Assembly (NCBI GenBank): GCA_030704615.1
Contig: CM060731.1
Coordinates: 39,310,001-39,374,000 of the forward strand
DNA from: Takakia lepidozioides
Taxonomy: Eukaryota; Streptophyta; Takakiopsida; Takakiales; Takakiaceae
Length of the DNA stretch: 64,000 nt
Direction: 5' to 3'
This document shows positions 36,590-46,825 of this stretch, piece by piece; positions within the stretch are counted from its first letter, which is position 1; every line of letters begins with the position of its first letter. The position numbers were made by a program, and so were the translations under genes. Under the pieces are notes generated by a model. That model did no database searches. It saw only the letters and a program-made list of their open reading frames with translations, and was not told the DNA's origin.

Positions 36590-38070
36590 AACCCCGCCCC
36601 GGGTTTAACCCTCACCCCCATGTAACCCTCTGTAATTCCGCCGAGTGTAACCCACACCACCATGTAACCCTCTGTAACCCATGTAACCCCATGACCCTCT
36701 GTAACCCTCACCACCATGTAACCCTCTATAACACCGCAGGGTGTCACCCCCACCCCTATGTAACCCCCGCCCCTATGTAACCCTCACTCCATGTAACCCT
36801 TTGTAACCCTGTGTAAAACCGCAGAGTGTCACCCTCACCCCTATGTAACCCTCTGTAACCCATGTAACCCTTTGTGACCCTCTGTAACCCATGTAACCCA
36901 TGTAACCCTCTGTAACACCGCAGAGTGTCACCCTCACCCCTATGTAACCCTCACTCCATGCAACCCTCTGTAACCCTTTGTAACCCATGTAACCCTCTGT
37001 GACCCTTTGTAACCCATGTAAACCCTCTATGACCCTTGTAACCCTCACCACCATGTAGCCCATATAACCCTCTATAACACTGAAGAGTGTCACCCTCACC
37101 CCTATGTAACCCTCTGTAACCCTCTGTAACCCGTTGTAATCCATGTAGCCCTCCGTGACCCTCTGTAACCTATATAACCCTCTATGACCCTCACCACCAT
37201 GTAAACCCTCTGTAACACCGCATAGTGTCCCCCTCACCCCCATATAACCCTCTATGACCCTCTGTAACCCTCACCACCATGTAACCCTCTGTAACCCATG
37301 TAACCCTCTGTAACACCGCAGAGTGTCACCCTCACCCCCATGTAACCCTCTGTGACCCTCTGTTACCCTCACCACCATGTAACCCTTTGTAACCCATGTA
37401 ACCCATGTAACCCTCTGTAACCAGGTATAACCCTCACCACCATGTAACCCTCTGTAATCCGTGTATCCCTCTGTAACACCACAGAGTGTCACCCTCACCC
37501 CTATGTAACCCTCACTCCATGCAACCCTCTGTGACCCTCTGTAACCCTCACCACCATGTAACCCTCTGTAATCCGTGTATCCCTCTGTAACACCGCTGAG
37601 TGTCACCCTCACCCCTATGTAACCCTCACTCCATGTAACCCTCTGTAACCCATGTAACCCCATGACCCTCTGTAACCCTTTGTAACCCATGTAACCCTTT
37701 GTTACTCCGCGGGGTGTAACCCTCACTCCATGTTATCCCGTATCATGTAACCCTTCCATTATGTGATCCCATGTAATCCCCACCATATGTAACCCGCATC
37801 GTGTAACCCCAATGCAAGCTTGTATCATGTTATCCCATGTACCCCTCTCCGTGTAACTCCAGTTCCTCGTGTAACCCCATCATCCCTGTAACCCTCTGCA
37901 CGTCAGCTCTTATAACTCCGCCTCGTGTAACCCTCATTGTGTAACTCTCACATTGTAACCCCACCATGTAACCCGGATACTGTGTCAATCCCCTCCGTGT
38001 AACCCCCGATCGTGTCACTCCTAGCTCGTGTCACCCCGGATCTTTATCCCCAATGCATGTCACCCCTGTT
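36590..38070. repeat. TGTAACCC-type minisatellite
   Basis: About 1.5 kb of degenerate tandem repeats built on (C)CATGTAACCCTCTGTAACCC, with recurring 'acaccgcagagtgtcaccctcacccctatgtaaccc' super-units about 115-140 bp long. The repeats leave open frames on the minus strand (36773-37243, 37271-37726) with VTEGYMGL-type peptides that only mirror the repeat. The complementary motif GGGTTACA dominates 54.1-56.0 kb. Confidence 0.9.
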
Positions 38071-38079
38071 CGTGTAGCC

Positions 38080-38880
38080 CCTTGGTGCCCGGCAAAAATT
38101 GGTGGGCTCCGAGAGGTGTCAGATATTTTGAATTCAAACCTGGGTTACACGATTCGGTGACATCAAAACCCACGTGTAACTCCATCATCACGCGTCATTT
38201 CCACCAGGTGCGCACACGTCGTGCGGTCCCGAGGGCTCCGCTGCGTTGCCTGTGTGTGTTCTGCGATTTGTACTGTACTGGTGGTACTGTTGCCGCTAAT
38301 GGCGTGTGCTACCACGAAGATGCTAGACGAGGAACGCAAAGCAACATTGGAATCAAATGGTTTGAAAGACGAGGTGGGAGAACTCTGCACTACAAGATAT
38401 GAGCGTTTTTAGGACTACGACTTTTGCGGAGTCATAAAAACGACATTAGGTACACGACTACAGAACGCTGAAATGCGTTGCAGTCATAGTTTTATTACTC
38501 TATAGTAATGGATATCACTACATGACTCCGGAAAGGTAGGGAGCATTGGTCAAACATTGTTGACCACGATGACAGGGATGGTTTATATGACTCGCGTCAT
38601 ATGGAGGACTACACGTGGATGATTTTTCCTAGAATCGTATGACTTCATGACTGAATTTGGTTTCACAACTCTAGTTATACGACTGCGTCACTACACGTAC
38701 ATGAATGTATTCATTCATTGGGTAAGTTCATTCATCAATGATCAAAATGCAAAATGTTAAATTTTTTCAAAAAGTTGCTTATAGGGTTGCTCATTAGGGT
38801 GCCAGCCGTGAACAGAGGGCTGGGACTTGGCCTCCTTTTGGGCTCTTTTTTGTCTCCCGCCATACCATATGTTTTCTTAG
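38080..38880. other. No supported gene
   Basis: Short frames only. The sequence holds several 'acgactacg'- and 'tatgactc'-like words without clear periodicity. Confidence 0.4.
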
Positions 38881-38884
38881 TATC

Positions 38885-39740
38885 CACGAGCCTAGAGCAT
38901 GGAACGCGATGATCGCAAGATGTGCAGGGGCGTGGGATGGAGGCTTTGCAGACCTATTCTTGAGCAAATGATGCAGGAAGGCGCGAGGGTAGGCACAGCG
39001 AGGCACAACACACTATGGTTTTCAGCACCGTCGGTATTTCACTATGAATTTCACTATTTGCCACTTTTCACTATTTCTTGCCACACCATGTAGCCGAGGG
39101 ATGGAACGCGATAATAGCAAGATATGCAGGGGCGTGGGATGGAGGCGTTGAGCAAATGATGCGGGAAGGAGAAGAGGAGGAGGAGATGAAACGAGGAGAA
39201 GCTCGCAACATTCTTGCGAGCTCGCTGTTCTTGGGAGAGTCAGCTTGGTCTTAGCAGGCCATGTTTCAAGCTCTGCCTACTTAGGTGCATCGTGGTGGTT
39301 CGATCTCACAGACCAATCCGACATTACCTGACTACAGGCACAAGCAGCACATACAAGAGGTCCTTTTGGGTTGATGGTCAGTCAAGTCATGACACAAGCT
39401 CAAGGACAATGTGGTGAGGGCACCTTCTTCTTTGACCTATTTCAGCCTGTTTTGCCCTCTCATATCATGTTTGTGTGCATTGCAATGCTTGTGCAAGCCT
39501 GGCAGCCCTTGAGAATGGCAAAGAGGTGCATGGGGATATCATCAAAGCTGGAATTGTACCTAATGTCATTCTAAACACTACCCTGGCAGCTTTGGAAAGG
39601 GGGAAAGAGGTCCATGGTGACATCTTCAGAGCTGGAATTGTACCAAATGTCATTCTAAACAATACCCTAGTGGACATGTATGCAAAATGTGGGTGCATCG
39701 AGGATGCAAAGGGAGTGTTCAACACTATGGCTGAACGAGA
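38885..39740 (+). pseudogene. PLS-type pentatricopeptide repeat (PPR) sequence, 5' part, broken
   Basis: About 39475-39740 reads NACASLAALENGKEVHGDII, then two related units ending in NNTLVDMYAKCGCIEDAKGV and FNTMAERDV, the L/S repeat style of plant organelle RNA-editing PPR proteins. Two poorer pieces at 38899-38995 and 39101-39170 resemble a WNAMIA / GRGMEAL repeat. The frame stops where the large retroelement begins at 39741, and the same PPR motif resumes at 50911. Because of the internal breaks I regard it as a pseudogene. Confidence 0.8.
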
Positions 39741-40067
39741 TGTCAAGTTATTTTACCACTAGTGTGAAACTAGCTAGGAAATAGCTAGCTTTTACATATT
39801 GACATTTGGGATTGGCCCAAGTGTCAATCCAGGGGTCAAGGCAGATTTAGGCCCTGGAGTGGTTATCTTCACGGCAAGCGCGGGAGGCTCATCTTTCTCG
39901 AGTTGAGCCTCACCGCGCCTAGCTATGGCGCCGTAGTGTGGATTCCCCATGGCGTGGGGTGCACTTGGCTTGACTTGTATTTGAGTGATGAGGTTATATA
40001 TGCATGAGTTTATGCTTCAGCTTTGTGAGCTCGCATGAGCTTGTGCTTGTATTCTTCTTCTTTATCA
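39741..40067 (+). repeat. Terminal repeat A1 (327 bp, left end of element)
   Basis: Starts TGTCAAGTTATTTTACC and ends TTCTTTATCA, directly against PPR sequence on the left. It is base-for-base identical to 50391-50717. A TATATAT stretch at about 39994-40001 could be the core promoter, placing the start of transcription about 30 bases downstream, near the end of the repeat. No tRNA-type primer-binding site (TGG...) follows it. Confidence 0.85.
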
Positions 40068-40082
40068 CTCGAGAAAGATCAG

Positions 40083-40109
40083 CTCGTATCTGTGAGTGCC
40101 AGATACGAG
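40083..40109 (+). promoter_or_regulatory. Perfect 10-bp hairpin at the start of the leader
   Basis: CTCGTATCTG (40083-40092) and CAGATACGAG (40100-40109) form a perfect stem with a 7-base loop, 16 bases after the end of repeat A1. Since no tRNA primer-binding site is visible, this structure may take part in priming, packaging or dimerisation. That role is inference. Confidence 0.5.
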
Positions 40110-41590
40110 TTAGTTGTAGCACTTGTGGTTTTTGCTTGAGAATGAGAGAAACCAAGTTGTTATGCAAGGAGCACCGTGGAGCTCTTGGTTGTTAGAAGCG
40201 GAGGCGATGTGGGTTACGAGGTGGTAAACCTTGGCATTCGATCTTCAGCTTCAGAGATGAAAGCACCATACTGTAGGTAATTCCAGAGCACCTTGATGGT
40301 TTCAGATTGTGTACATGCATGAGCAAGCACGATTGGGAAGAGGACCAGTCAAGAGCAGGTTATAGTGGCTTTGGTGGCAAAGCTGAGAACTGGACTTGGG
40401 AATGCGAGCTGTCATTGTGTGAAGGATTGCAAGACCAAGCGAAAGGGCTGATTTGGCTTGGGGCAAATCAGTGCACTTTGTGGAGTATGGTGAGATTGGG
40501 TTTCAATCTCGAGCTTCAGCATTGAGAGGGCTCTTGTCATGGCGAGAGCAGGGCTGGAACAGGAGCTAAGAGGTGCGGCAAGGCCATGGAATGTGCACCT
40601 AGGGTTACAGAGCTTGGAAGAAGAGCTCTTGCACCACAAGAGAAGTGTCTTGTGGCTGGAAATGTAAGCCTTAGGGTTTCAGGAGCTTGGCAAAGGCTAT
40701 GGAGTGCTTAGTCTTGTCTTAGAGAGCATCAAAGAGCCAAGGAGCCAAGATAGGGGGCTGATATCTCTTGTGTGAAGAGGTTGCATGTGTGGAGCATGTA
40801 TTCAGCTCATTGAAGCTTCCATCTTCAAGCTTGGAGGGCAAGCAAGGAAGAGGGAAGGGCTAACTTCCCTTATGTGAGGGCAATGCATGTGTGGAGCATG
40901 CTATCAGCCTGGTGAAGGCTTGCACTTTCAGGTGTGGGAGTGCAAGAAAGGAAGGAAGGGGCTGGTTTCCCTGTAGGGCATGTGGAGCATGCTTTCAGCA
41001 TGCTGAAGCTTGTATTTTCAGGTTTGTGGGTGCAAGAAATGAAGCAAAGGAGCTGATTCTTTTATGGTGAGAGTGGGGCATGTGTGGAGCATGCCTTCAG
41101 CCCATTGAGGCTCTTGTTTTCAAGCTTTAGAGAGCTAGAACGGAAGGTCTAGGGCTGGTTTCCACTTGGAGTGAAAGAAAATCACTTGTAGGGCCTATGT
41201 GAGTTGGGGTTTCAACTTCAAGCTTGAAGGGAGCGCAACTCTTGAAGCAGCAGGTGTAGGGGGCTGGAAGAGGTTCTAAGACAGATGCTATGGCCAAGGA
41301 GAGTGCTTGAATGAGTGCTCACAAGGGCTGGGAACCAGCAGGGCTTGGTTGTTTGCCATTGAGTTTAGTGGCGTGTTTGGGTAGGCTAAGTGAGAAAGAA
41401 GGCTTGGTTTGTGGCAACCACCTCATGGCTTAGGGCTACTATGGTGGTGTGTGGGAGCCGAAAGAGCAAGGATACCTTGCTGATTTCCTCACAGCCACCA
41501 TAGCTCGGTGGAAAGAAGCCTAGAGTCCAAGAGACACAAACCCTAGCTTGGCGTGGCTAAACCCCTTGGAGAAATGGCTAAACTGCCAGA
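40110..41590. other. Untranslated leader of the retroelement
   Basis: About 1.5 kb without a supported gene. It contains repeated phrases such as 'catgtgtggagcatg' and 'gaagcttg-attttcaggt' spaced about 100-130 bp (40790-41110), so the leader is itself partly built from degenerate tandem units. Confidence 0.5.
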
Positions 41591-41595
41591 GCGGC

Positions 41596-42345
41596 CATGT
41601 GTGGGGCTGTGACAGGCTGTGGCGAGCTGTGACGGGCTGTGACGGGCTGTGACAGGCTGTGGCAAGCTGTGACAGGCTGTGATGGGCTGTGACAGGCTGT
41701 GCCCTGTGCCCTGTGGGGCTGTGACGGGCTGTGTCAGGCTGTGACAGGCTGTGCCCAGTGGCCTTTTGGGGCTGTGACGGGCTGTGCGGGGCTGTGACAG
41801 GCTGTGCTGAGCCTGTGGGGCTGTGACGGGCTGTGACAGGCTGTGCCCATGGCCTTGGGGCTGTGATGGGCTGTGAGGGGCTGTGACAGGCCGTGCCTGA
41901 GCCTTTGAGGCTGTGATGGGCTGTGACAGGCTGTGCCCTGTGCCCTATGGGGCTGTGCGGGGCTGTGACAGGCTGTGCCCTGAGGCCTGTGGGGCTGTGA
42001 CGGGCTGTGACAGGCTGTGCCCATGGCCTTTGGGGCTGTGATGGGCTGTGAGGGGCTGTGACAGGCCGTGCCTGAGGCCTTTGCGGCTGTGACGGGCTGT
42101 GAGGGGCTGTGACAGGCCGTGTGGCCGAGGCCTTTGGGGCTGTGACGGGCTGTGAGGGGCTGTGACAGGCCGTGCCCATGGCCTTTGGGGCTGTGACGGG
42201 CTGTGACGGGCTGTGACAGGCCGCGCCTGAGGCCTTTGGGGCTGTGACGGGCTGTGAGGGGCTGTGACAGGCTGTGCCTGAGGCCTTTGAGGCTGTGACG
42301 AGCTGTGAGGGGCTGTGACAGGCTGTGCCCAGTGGCCTGTGGGAC
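41596..42345 (+). repeat. GGGGCTGTGACAGGCTGTG minisatellite in the leader
   Basis: About 750 bp of roughly 10-11-base units (GGCTGTGACG/A), organised into super-units of about 55-65 bp separated by 'cctgaggcctttg' or 'cccatggcctttg'. It lies about 300-1050 bases upstream of gag. It creates a spurious 313-codon open frame on the minus strand (41520-42461) made of SQPVTAPH-like repeats. Confidence 0.9.
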
Positions 42346-42648
42346 TGTGATGGCTGTGACCAGTGAGCTGTGTGGGCCTGTGCTGGTCTGTGGTGGCCCG
42401 TGTTGACCTGTGGATGGCCTGTGCTGACTCGTGGAGGCACTGGTGGACTAAGGACTGGCATGTGGTCTGGAAGGCCGAATTTTGAAGCTCGTGGAGGGCG
42501 GTTTGAGGAGTATCTTCATGATATTCCCATGGTCATGCAAGTTCAAGTGTAGGCTATGTTAGGAACTTAGTATTCCAAACCATAAGCCGCAACAGGTTCT
42601 CTACCCGGTTACCTTGTGGAGAGGGATTAGGGACATGTTCATGACCGG

Positions 42649-44724
42649 TTGAGTGTCAACACGGAGGTGCCACTAGTTGCTGGGGACAGTGCCGGTTCGA
42701 GCACTAGCGATACTAGTGGGTACACGAGACGAGGTGTGCGGTTTAGGCCACCTTCACCTCCTGTGTCTTCCACGGAAGGTTCTGATTCGGATTGTGAATC
42801 AGGAGGGCTCATACCGGCGGTGCAAGTTGTTTCTTTGCCATTATTGTGGGACACAATGGAGGAGATGTATGGAGCTACCAAGGGGCCACGAAGGTACTCT
42901 GGGGCGGTGGGCACCATTGAGTTGGATGATTTTATCCAAGAGTTTGATAGTTGGTGTGATTTGCAGCAAATGCGCAATCCACAACTATTTACGCCGTTCA
43001 TGGCATGGAAAGGGCTGTTTCAGCACCTTGAGGGGCCGCCTATGGATGATTACCATGAGTTCAGGCGGGGGCATGAGGTTGAGATCGAGGAGTGGAGGAT
43101 GTACTGGTCACCCGACTATGTCTCCATCACTAGGGGCACTAGAGCCACGAGGGCAGTGGCTACACCTGCCGCTGCACCGGCAGCTTCAGCAAGCAGCAGT
43201 GGGACTGGTGGTACAGTAGCTACGACGTCCACCCAAGCCACTACCGCACCAGCACTAGCACCCGTGCCTGCCTTCAACCCTGTTGTGGAGTTCTTCGAAG
43301 AGTTGAGAGGGAACTACCAAGGGGTGAGGACAGAGAAGTTGCGGAGCTTGCAAGAGTTCCAACGGAAGCCGACCGAGAGCTTGAGGGAGGCTTTCACTCG
43401 CATGAGGCGCTTGATAAATGTAACCCAAGGGGTTACGGAAGCTCAGGCAGTCCAATTCTGGTATGGGATATTGGACAAGGAGCTGAGGAGAAGGGTGCGG
43501 GATGCAACTCTCCTACAAGCGGCCCAACCCACCTTAGCAAATGTGTTTTTGCTGGCAGAGCGGATAGAGCTCAACATGGTGGAGGAACGAGTGGTCATGG
43601 TGGGATTTGCTAAGGAGACACCACGGGGTAGTGGTGCTCCTAGCCAACCACTACCTCAACGTGCTCAAGGCAACAAGGGGGCTCAGGTGAAGCTCAGGGA
43701 AGGGCAGAGAGGACCTCAAATGCAGGGGTCTCTCCCTTCATTTGCTGGCCAACAACGGGCGGATGTGGTGTGCTGGACATGTGGAGGACCCCATGTCAAG
43801 AAGGATTGCCCAGAGGGAGGCAAAGGGTCGGCACATGCACAGCCTGCACAGTTGCAGTGTGGGCATTGTGGCAAGCACGGGCATGGAGAGGCCCAGTGTT
43901 ATAGTTTGCATCCTGAGTTGCGCCCAGGCCAGTTCCAAGGGAACAATGGTGGCCGGGGGCGAGGTGGAGCAGCCCAGAGAGGACGAGGTGGCCAGCCACG
44001 AGGTGTAGGCCAAGGGCAAGCTCAACGTGGCCAAGGACGCGGAGGTCAGGGTGTTGACCAAGGCATGGCCAACCGGCTTCAGCAGCTAGAGCAGAGGCTC
44101 GCTGCCATGGCTACAGCTCAGGTGGTACCGGCTCTAAGGCCGGATGGTCCACCTCCTGCTCCTGAGGGAGGAGATATGGGAGGCATGGGATTCATGTGTG
44201 GAGCAGCACTACCACTAGTGCAGGTGGAGTCTGCTGCAGCCGTGACTCGAGGAGCAGCACGAGTTCCTGAGCCACGAGGTGCAGAGGTGGAGTTGGATCC
44301 ACAGCGTGGGGAGGCAAGCCGTCAGGCTAGGCTTCCTCAGTCATTCACATTGGCGGAGACAGTGTCGACGCCATCCATGGCACCTAGTTCTCGCCCGACT
44401 GTTACCGAGGCGGAGGTTACTATGCCATTGGGGAGAGCTACACGGGTAGCACCACTACCTAGTGTTGCCAAGGCTACGGCAGCTAGTGTGCTGCTAGGAG
44501 CGGCCACATCTGTGTGCCAGGCTCCATTGTTCTCGGCTACCATGATTGCGACGCCGGGGGTAAGACCAGCTGAGGTGTTCAGGCTGGCAGCTACACTCTG
44601 TGAGAGTGGGGAGGTTACTTCATCTTCTGCGGAGATAGTGGGAGGTGTAGTGCCGGAGGGATCCTCGGATTTGAGGGTCAAGACTGCCACGGCGGCGCCA
44701 TGGCAAGCTGCAGCTGCCAGTTGA
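42649..44724 (+). CDS. gag: Gag polyprotein of the DNMT retroelement
   Basis: A 691-residue frame, the first long one after the leader. It has a Ser-rich N-terminus, a retrotransposon-gag capsid region (about residues 85-310; WKGLFQHLEGPP, then SLREAFTRMRRLINVTQGV after a low-complexity Ala/Thr insert), two CCHC zinc knuckles (CWTCGGPHVKKDC near residue 375 and CGHCGKHGHGEAQC near 404), then an RG-rich RNA-binding tract. The last 200 residues are Ala/Val/Ser-rich. The first codon used here is GTG; the nearest upstream ATG (42633) is in another frame, so the true start is uncertain. It overlaps the protease frame by at least 25 bases in the -1 frame. Confidence 0.85.
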   Translation: MSVNTEVPLVAGDSAGSSTSDTSGYTRRGVRFRPPSPPVSSTEGSDSDCESGGLIPAVQVVSLPLLWDTMEEMYGATKGPRRYSGAVGTIELDDFIQEFDSWCDLQQMRNPQLFTPFMAWKGLFQHLEGPPMDDYHEFRRGHEVEIEEWRMYWSPDYVSITRGTRATRAVATPAAAPAASASSSGTGGTVATTSTQATTAPALAPVPAFNPVVEFFEELRGNYQGVRTEKLRSLQEFQRKPTESLREAFTRMRRLINVTQGVTEAQAVQFWYGILDKELRRRVRDATLLQAAQPTLANVFLLAERIELNMVEERVVMVGFAKETPRGSGAPSQPLPQRAQGNKGAQVKLREGQRGPQMQGSLPSFAGQQRADVVCWTCGGPHVKKDCPEGGKGSAHAQPAQLQCGHCGKHGHGEAQCYSLHPELRPGQFQGNNGGRGRGGAAQRGRGGQPRGVGQGQAQRGQGRGGQGVDQGMANRLQQLEQRLAAMATAQVVPALRPDGPPPAPEGGDMGGMGFMCGAALPLVQVESAAAVTRGAARVPEPRGAEVELDPQRGEASRQARLPQSFTLAETVSTPSMAPSSRPTVTEAEVTMPLGRATRVAPLPSVAKATAASVLLGAATSVCQAPLFSATMIATPGVRPAEVFRLAATLCESGEVTSSSAEIVGGVVPEGSSDLRVKTATAAPWQAAAAS

Positions 44725-45209
44725 TGGAGCTGCCAGCTAGGCCAGCCATTGAGCGCGCCATGGTGACACCTGGAGTTGTCATGTTAGACAACCAGGATGG
44801 CATTTTCTGTTTGAGTGGACCGGCAGGCAAGAGGTACCGGCCACTGCGAGTCTTGTTGGACTCGGGAGCTCAGCCACTGATGCTGGGCAGAGCTGCTATT
44901 GCAGGCTTGGGCCTCACGGAGGCGGATATGGAGCCTTGTCCTTTCCAGATACAGACGTCTCTGGGAGGATCGGAGCAGGCTCGGGGCATGACACGGCATG
45001 AGTTGGCTATCAGACTACGGCCGGATCACCCTACAGATGGCTCAGTGATGCGAGCCAAGGCCATTGTGACAGACGCAGTCTCATACGATGTCCTGGTTGG
45101 TGGGGCAGTGTTGTACCCCATGGGCTTCACCCTGGATTTTGGGAGGAGTCAGCTTCCTATAGGCCTGCATGGCAGTCAGGGGAGGGCCGGTGTGCGCAGC
45201 TCCCTGTGA
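44700..45209 (+). CDS. Retropepsin-like aspartic protease domain
   Basis: The 169-residue frame holds VLLDSGAQPLMLGRAAIAGL, the D-S-G-A active site of retroviral-type proteases, followed by the expected flap and YDVLVGGAVLYPMGF (the second conserved block). It lies in the -1 frame relative to gag and overlaps it. Its 3' end overlaps the methyltransferase frame by four bases. It would cleave the polyprotein during particle maturation. Confidence 0.8.
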   Translation: MASCSCQLMELPARPAIERAMVTPGVVMLDNQDGIFCLSGPAGKRYRPLRVLLDSGAQPLMLGRAAIAGLGLTEADMEPCPFQIQTSLGGSEQARGMTRHELAIRLRPDHPTDGSVMRAKAIVTDAVSYDVLVGGAVLYPMGFTLDFGRSQLPIGLHGSQGRAGVRSSL

Positions 45210-46819
45210 CGTTCATAGGAGGAGTTGCGGTTGCCCAGCGAGGCAAGATGCCGACACTAGCAGCATTCACAGCGGCAGTGAGTTGGCCTAGAGAGTTGCT
45301 TGAGGGCAATGCTCATTCAGAGGATGTACCACCTCCGGGAGAGCAGGATGACATGTATGGTATGGCGGAGTTGCCTACCATGGTTGCTCAGACTCCATTG
45401 TGGGGCACGAGCAAGGATTTGCAGCGGGATGCTGATCGACGGGTGCAACAAGCCTGGGTGGAGGCTTTTGTACCGTCAGGAGAGGAGGAGAGTGTGGGGA
45501 TTGCACCAGGACCACCTCAATTGTCTCCATTGGACACCACACCTATTGTGTGGCAGTCTCCGGATGAAGGCATTTGTCTTCTGGACTTGTTTGGCGGGAT
45601 CAGCACCGGATTGGCTGCTGTGTTACAGGCAGGTGTACGAGTTCGGCGTTACCTGTATGTGGAGAGGGATGAGACTGCACGACGCGTTTCACTTCGCCAT
45701 GTTGCTCAGTTGGTGCAGCGGTACCCTGAGTTGTTGTCGGTGTCTGCAATTCGTGGATATCAGCAGGCCTTGCCAGCAGACATTTCGTTGCTGGGGGCGC
45801 AGGATTTGGAGCGGGTTGGCTCCATTGATCTGGTAGTGGCAGGTTGGCCCTGCCAAGGGCATTCATCAGCCGGGCATGGCAATGGATTGCGAGACTCGAG
45901 GTCGGGTCTGTTTTGGGAGATGGTGCGGGTTTTGCGCCACTTGCAGCTTCATCAAGCTGTATCTCCAGCATACATCTTGGAGAATGTGCCACTGATGGGC
46001 GATTCTCGGGCCAGGGTGATGGCCAGTGTGCATCAAGTCCGGTCGTGGCTTGGGTCAGCAGTGTTGCTAGATGCAGCTACAGTGGGGTCACGGGCTCATC
46101 GTCCACGGCTATGGTGGACTAACATGATGCCACCCGCACTGCTCAAGCGTGCATTTGATGGGGTGCAGCGGCCAGCACATCTCACAGTGGATAACATTCT
46201 GGACACAGGGAGGCAGTCTCAACGTGTGAGACACGATGACCGTTCGCCTTTGGCAGTGGTCAACAAGGTGGGTCAACCACGAGCAGCATTACCTACACTG
46301 CTCAGCTTCCCAGGATCGCATGCTTTCCGGGATAGTGGACCTGGCCTCCTGTGGGATGCTCAGTTGCAGCAGTTAGTGGAGCCTAATGCTGACGAGCGTG
46401 AGCGGGCAATGGGTTTTACCACTGGTACCACGGCGGTGTCGTCTCTTTCTGAGGCATCACGTCGTCAAGTGTTGGGGCAAGCAATGGATCTCAATTGCTT
46501 GACCTGGATTATCAGCTTGGCTCTAGCTGAGCAACGCAGAGTGCGGAATACACTTCCCTCAATGGTCTCTCTGCCTACCGAGACGGTACAGGCAGTGAGT
46601 GGGGGCGAGCATATGAGGACCACGGGGTGCATGCATCCATGGCACACGTGGGAGGTGCTCGAGGTTCAGAGGGAGTTGGCAGCCAAGGCGGCTGTGATGG
46701 ATGAGGTTGGGGATTCTTCTCGAGTTGAGGAGGTCCTCAAGGATGAGATGATGGGGCAGGATGATGCCTTGTCATTGACTGAGCAGGTAGGGAGTACTGC
46801 TCAAGAGGTTGCAGCATAG
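45206..46819 (+). CDS. C5-cytosine DNA methyltransferase domain carried by the retroelement
   Basis: All catalytic motifs of DNA (cytosine-5) methyltransferases are present in order: motif I LLDLFGGISTGL (about residue 125), motif IV VVAGWPCQGHS with the nucleophile Cys at residue 216, motif VI ILENVP (about 258), motif VIII SRAHRPRLWW (about 295) and motif X GQAMDLN (about 424). The compact form and the GLFWEMVRVLRHL block resemble the DNMT3/DRM class rather than DNMT1 or CMT; no BAH, UBA or chromo domain is attached. About 110 residues of protease/linker-like sequence precede it. It is read one base back from the protease. It could methylate cytosines in the element's cDNA or insertion site (inference). 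Confidence 0.93.
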   Translation: MTFIGGVAVAQRGKMPTLAAFTAAVSWPRELLEGNAHSEDVPPPGEQDDMYGMAELPTMVAQTPLWGTSKDLQRDADRRVQQAWVEAFVPSGEEESVGIAPGPPQLSPLDTTPIVWQSPDEGICLLDLFGGISTGLAAVLQAGVRVRRYLYVERDETARRVSLRHVAQLVQRYPELLSVSAIRGYQQALPADISLLGAQDLERVGSIDLVVAGWPCQGHSSAGHGNGLRDSRSGLFWEMVRVLRHLQLHQAVSPAYILENVPLMGDSRARVMASVHQVRSWLGSAVLLDAATVGSRAHRPRLWWTNMMPPALLKRAFDGVQRPAHLTVDNILDTGRQSQRVRHDDRSPLAVVNKVGQPRAALPTLLSFPGSHAFRDSGPGLLWDAQLQQLVEPNADERERAMGFTTGTTAVSSLSEASRRQVLGQAMDLNCLTWIISLALAEQRRVRNTLPSMVSLPTETVQAVSGGEHMRTTGCMHPWHTWEVLEVQRELAAKAAVMDEVGDSSRVEEVLKDEMMGQDDALSLTEQVGSTAQEVAA

Positions 46820-46825
46820 CAACCA
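46817..46825 (+). promoter_or_regulatory. UAG stop in tobamovirus-type readthrough context
   Basis: The methyltransferase frame ends in TAG followed directly by CAACCA, which fits the UAG-CAR-YYA consensus that promotes stop-codon readthrough in tobamoviruses. The same frame continues open for another 114 codons into the N-terminal part of reverse transcriptase. Readthrough would therefore join the methyltransferase to pol. Confidence 0.5.

Noticed and set aside
36773-37726. Two 150-codon minus-strand frames (VTEGYMGL-type repeats)
   Set aside because: They mirror the TGTAACCC minisatellite and have no domain.
41520-42461. A 313-codon open frame on the minus strand with SQPVTAPH repeats
   Set aside because: It is the translation of the GGCTGTGACAGG minisatellite in the retroelement leader; composition and period explain it fully.
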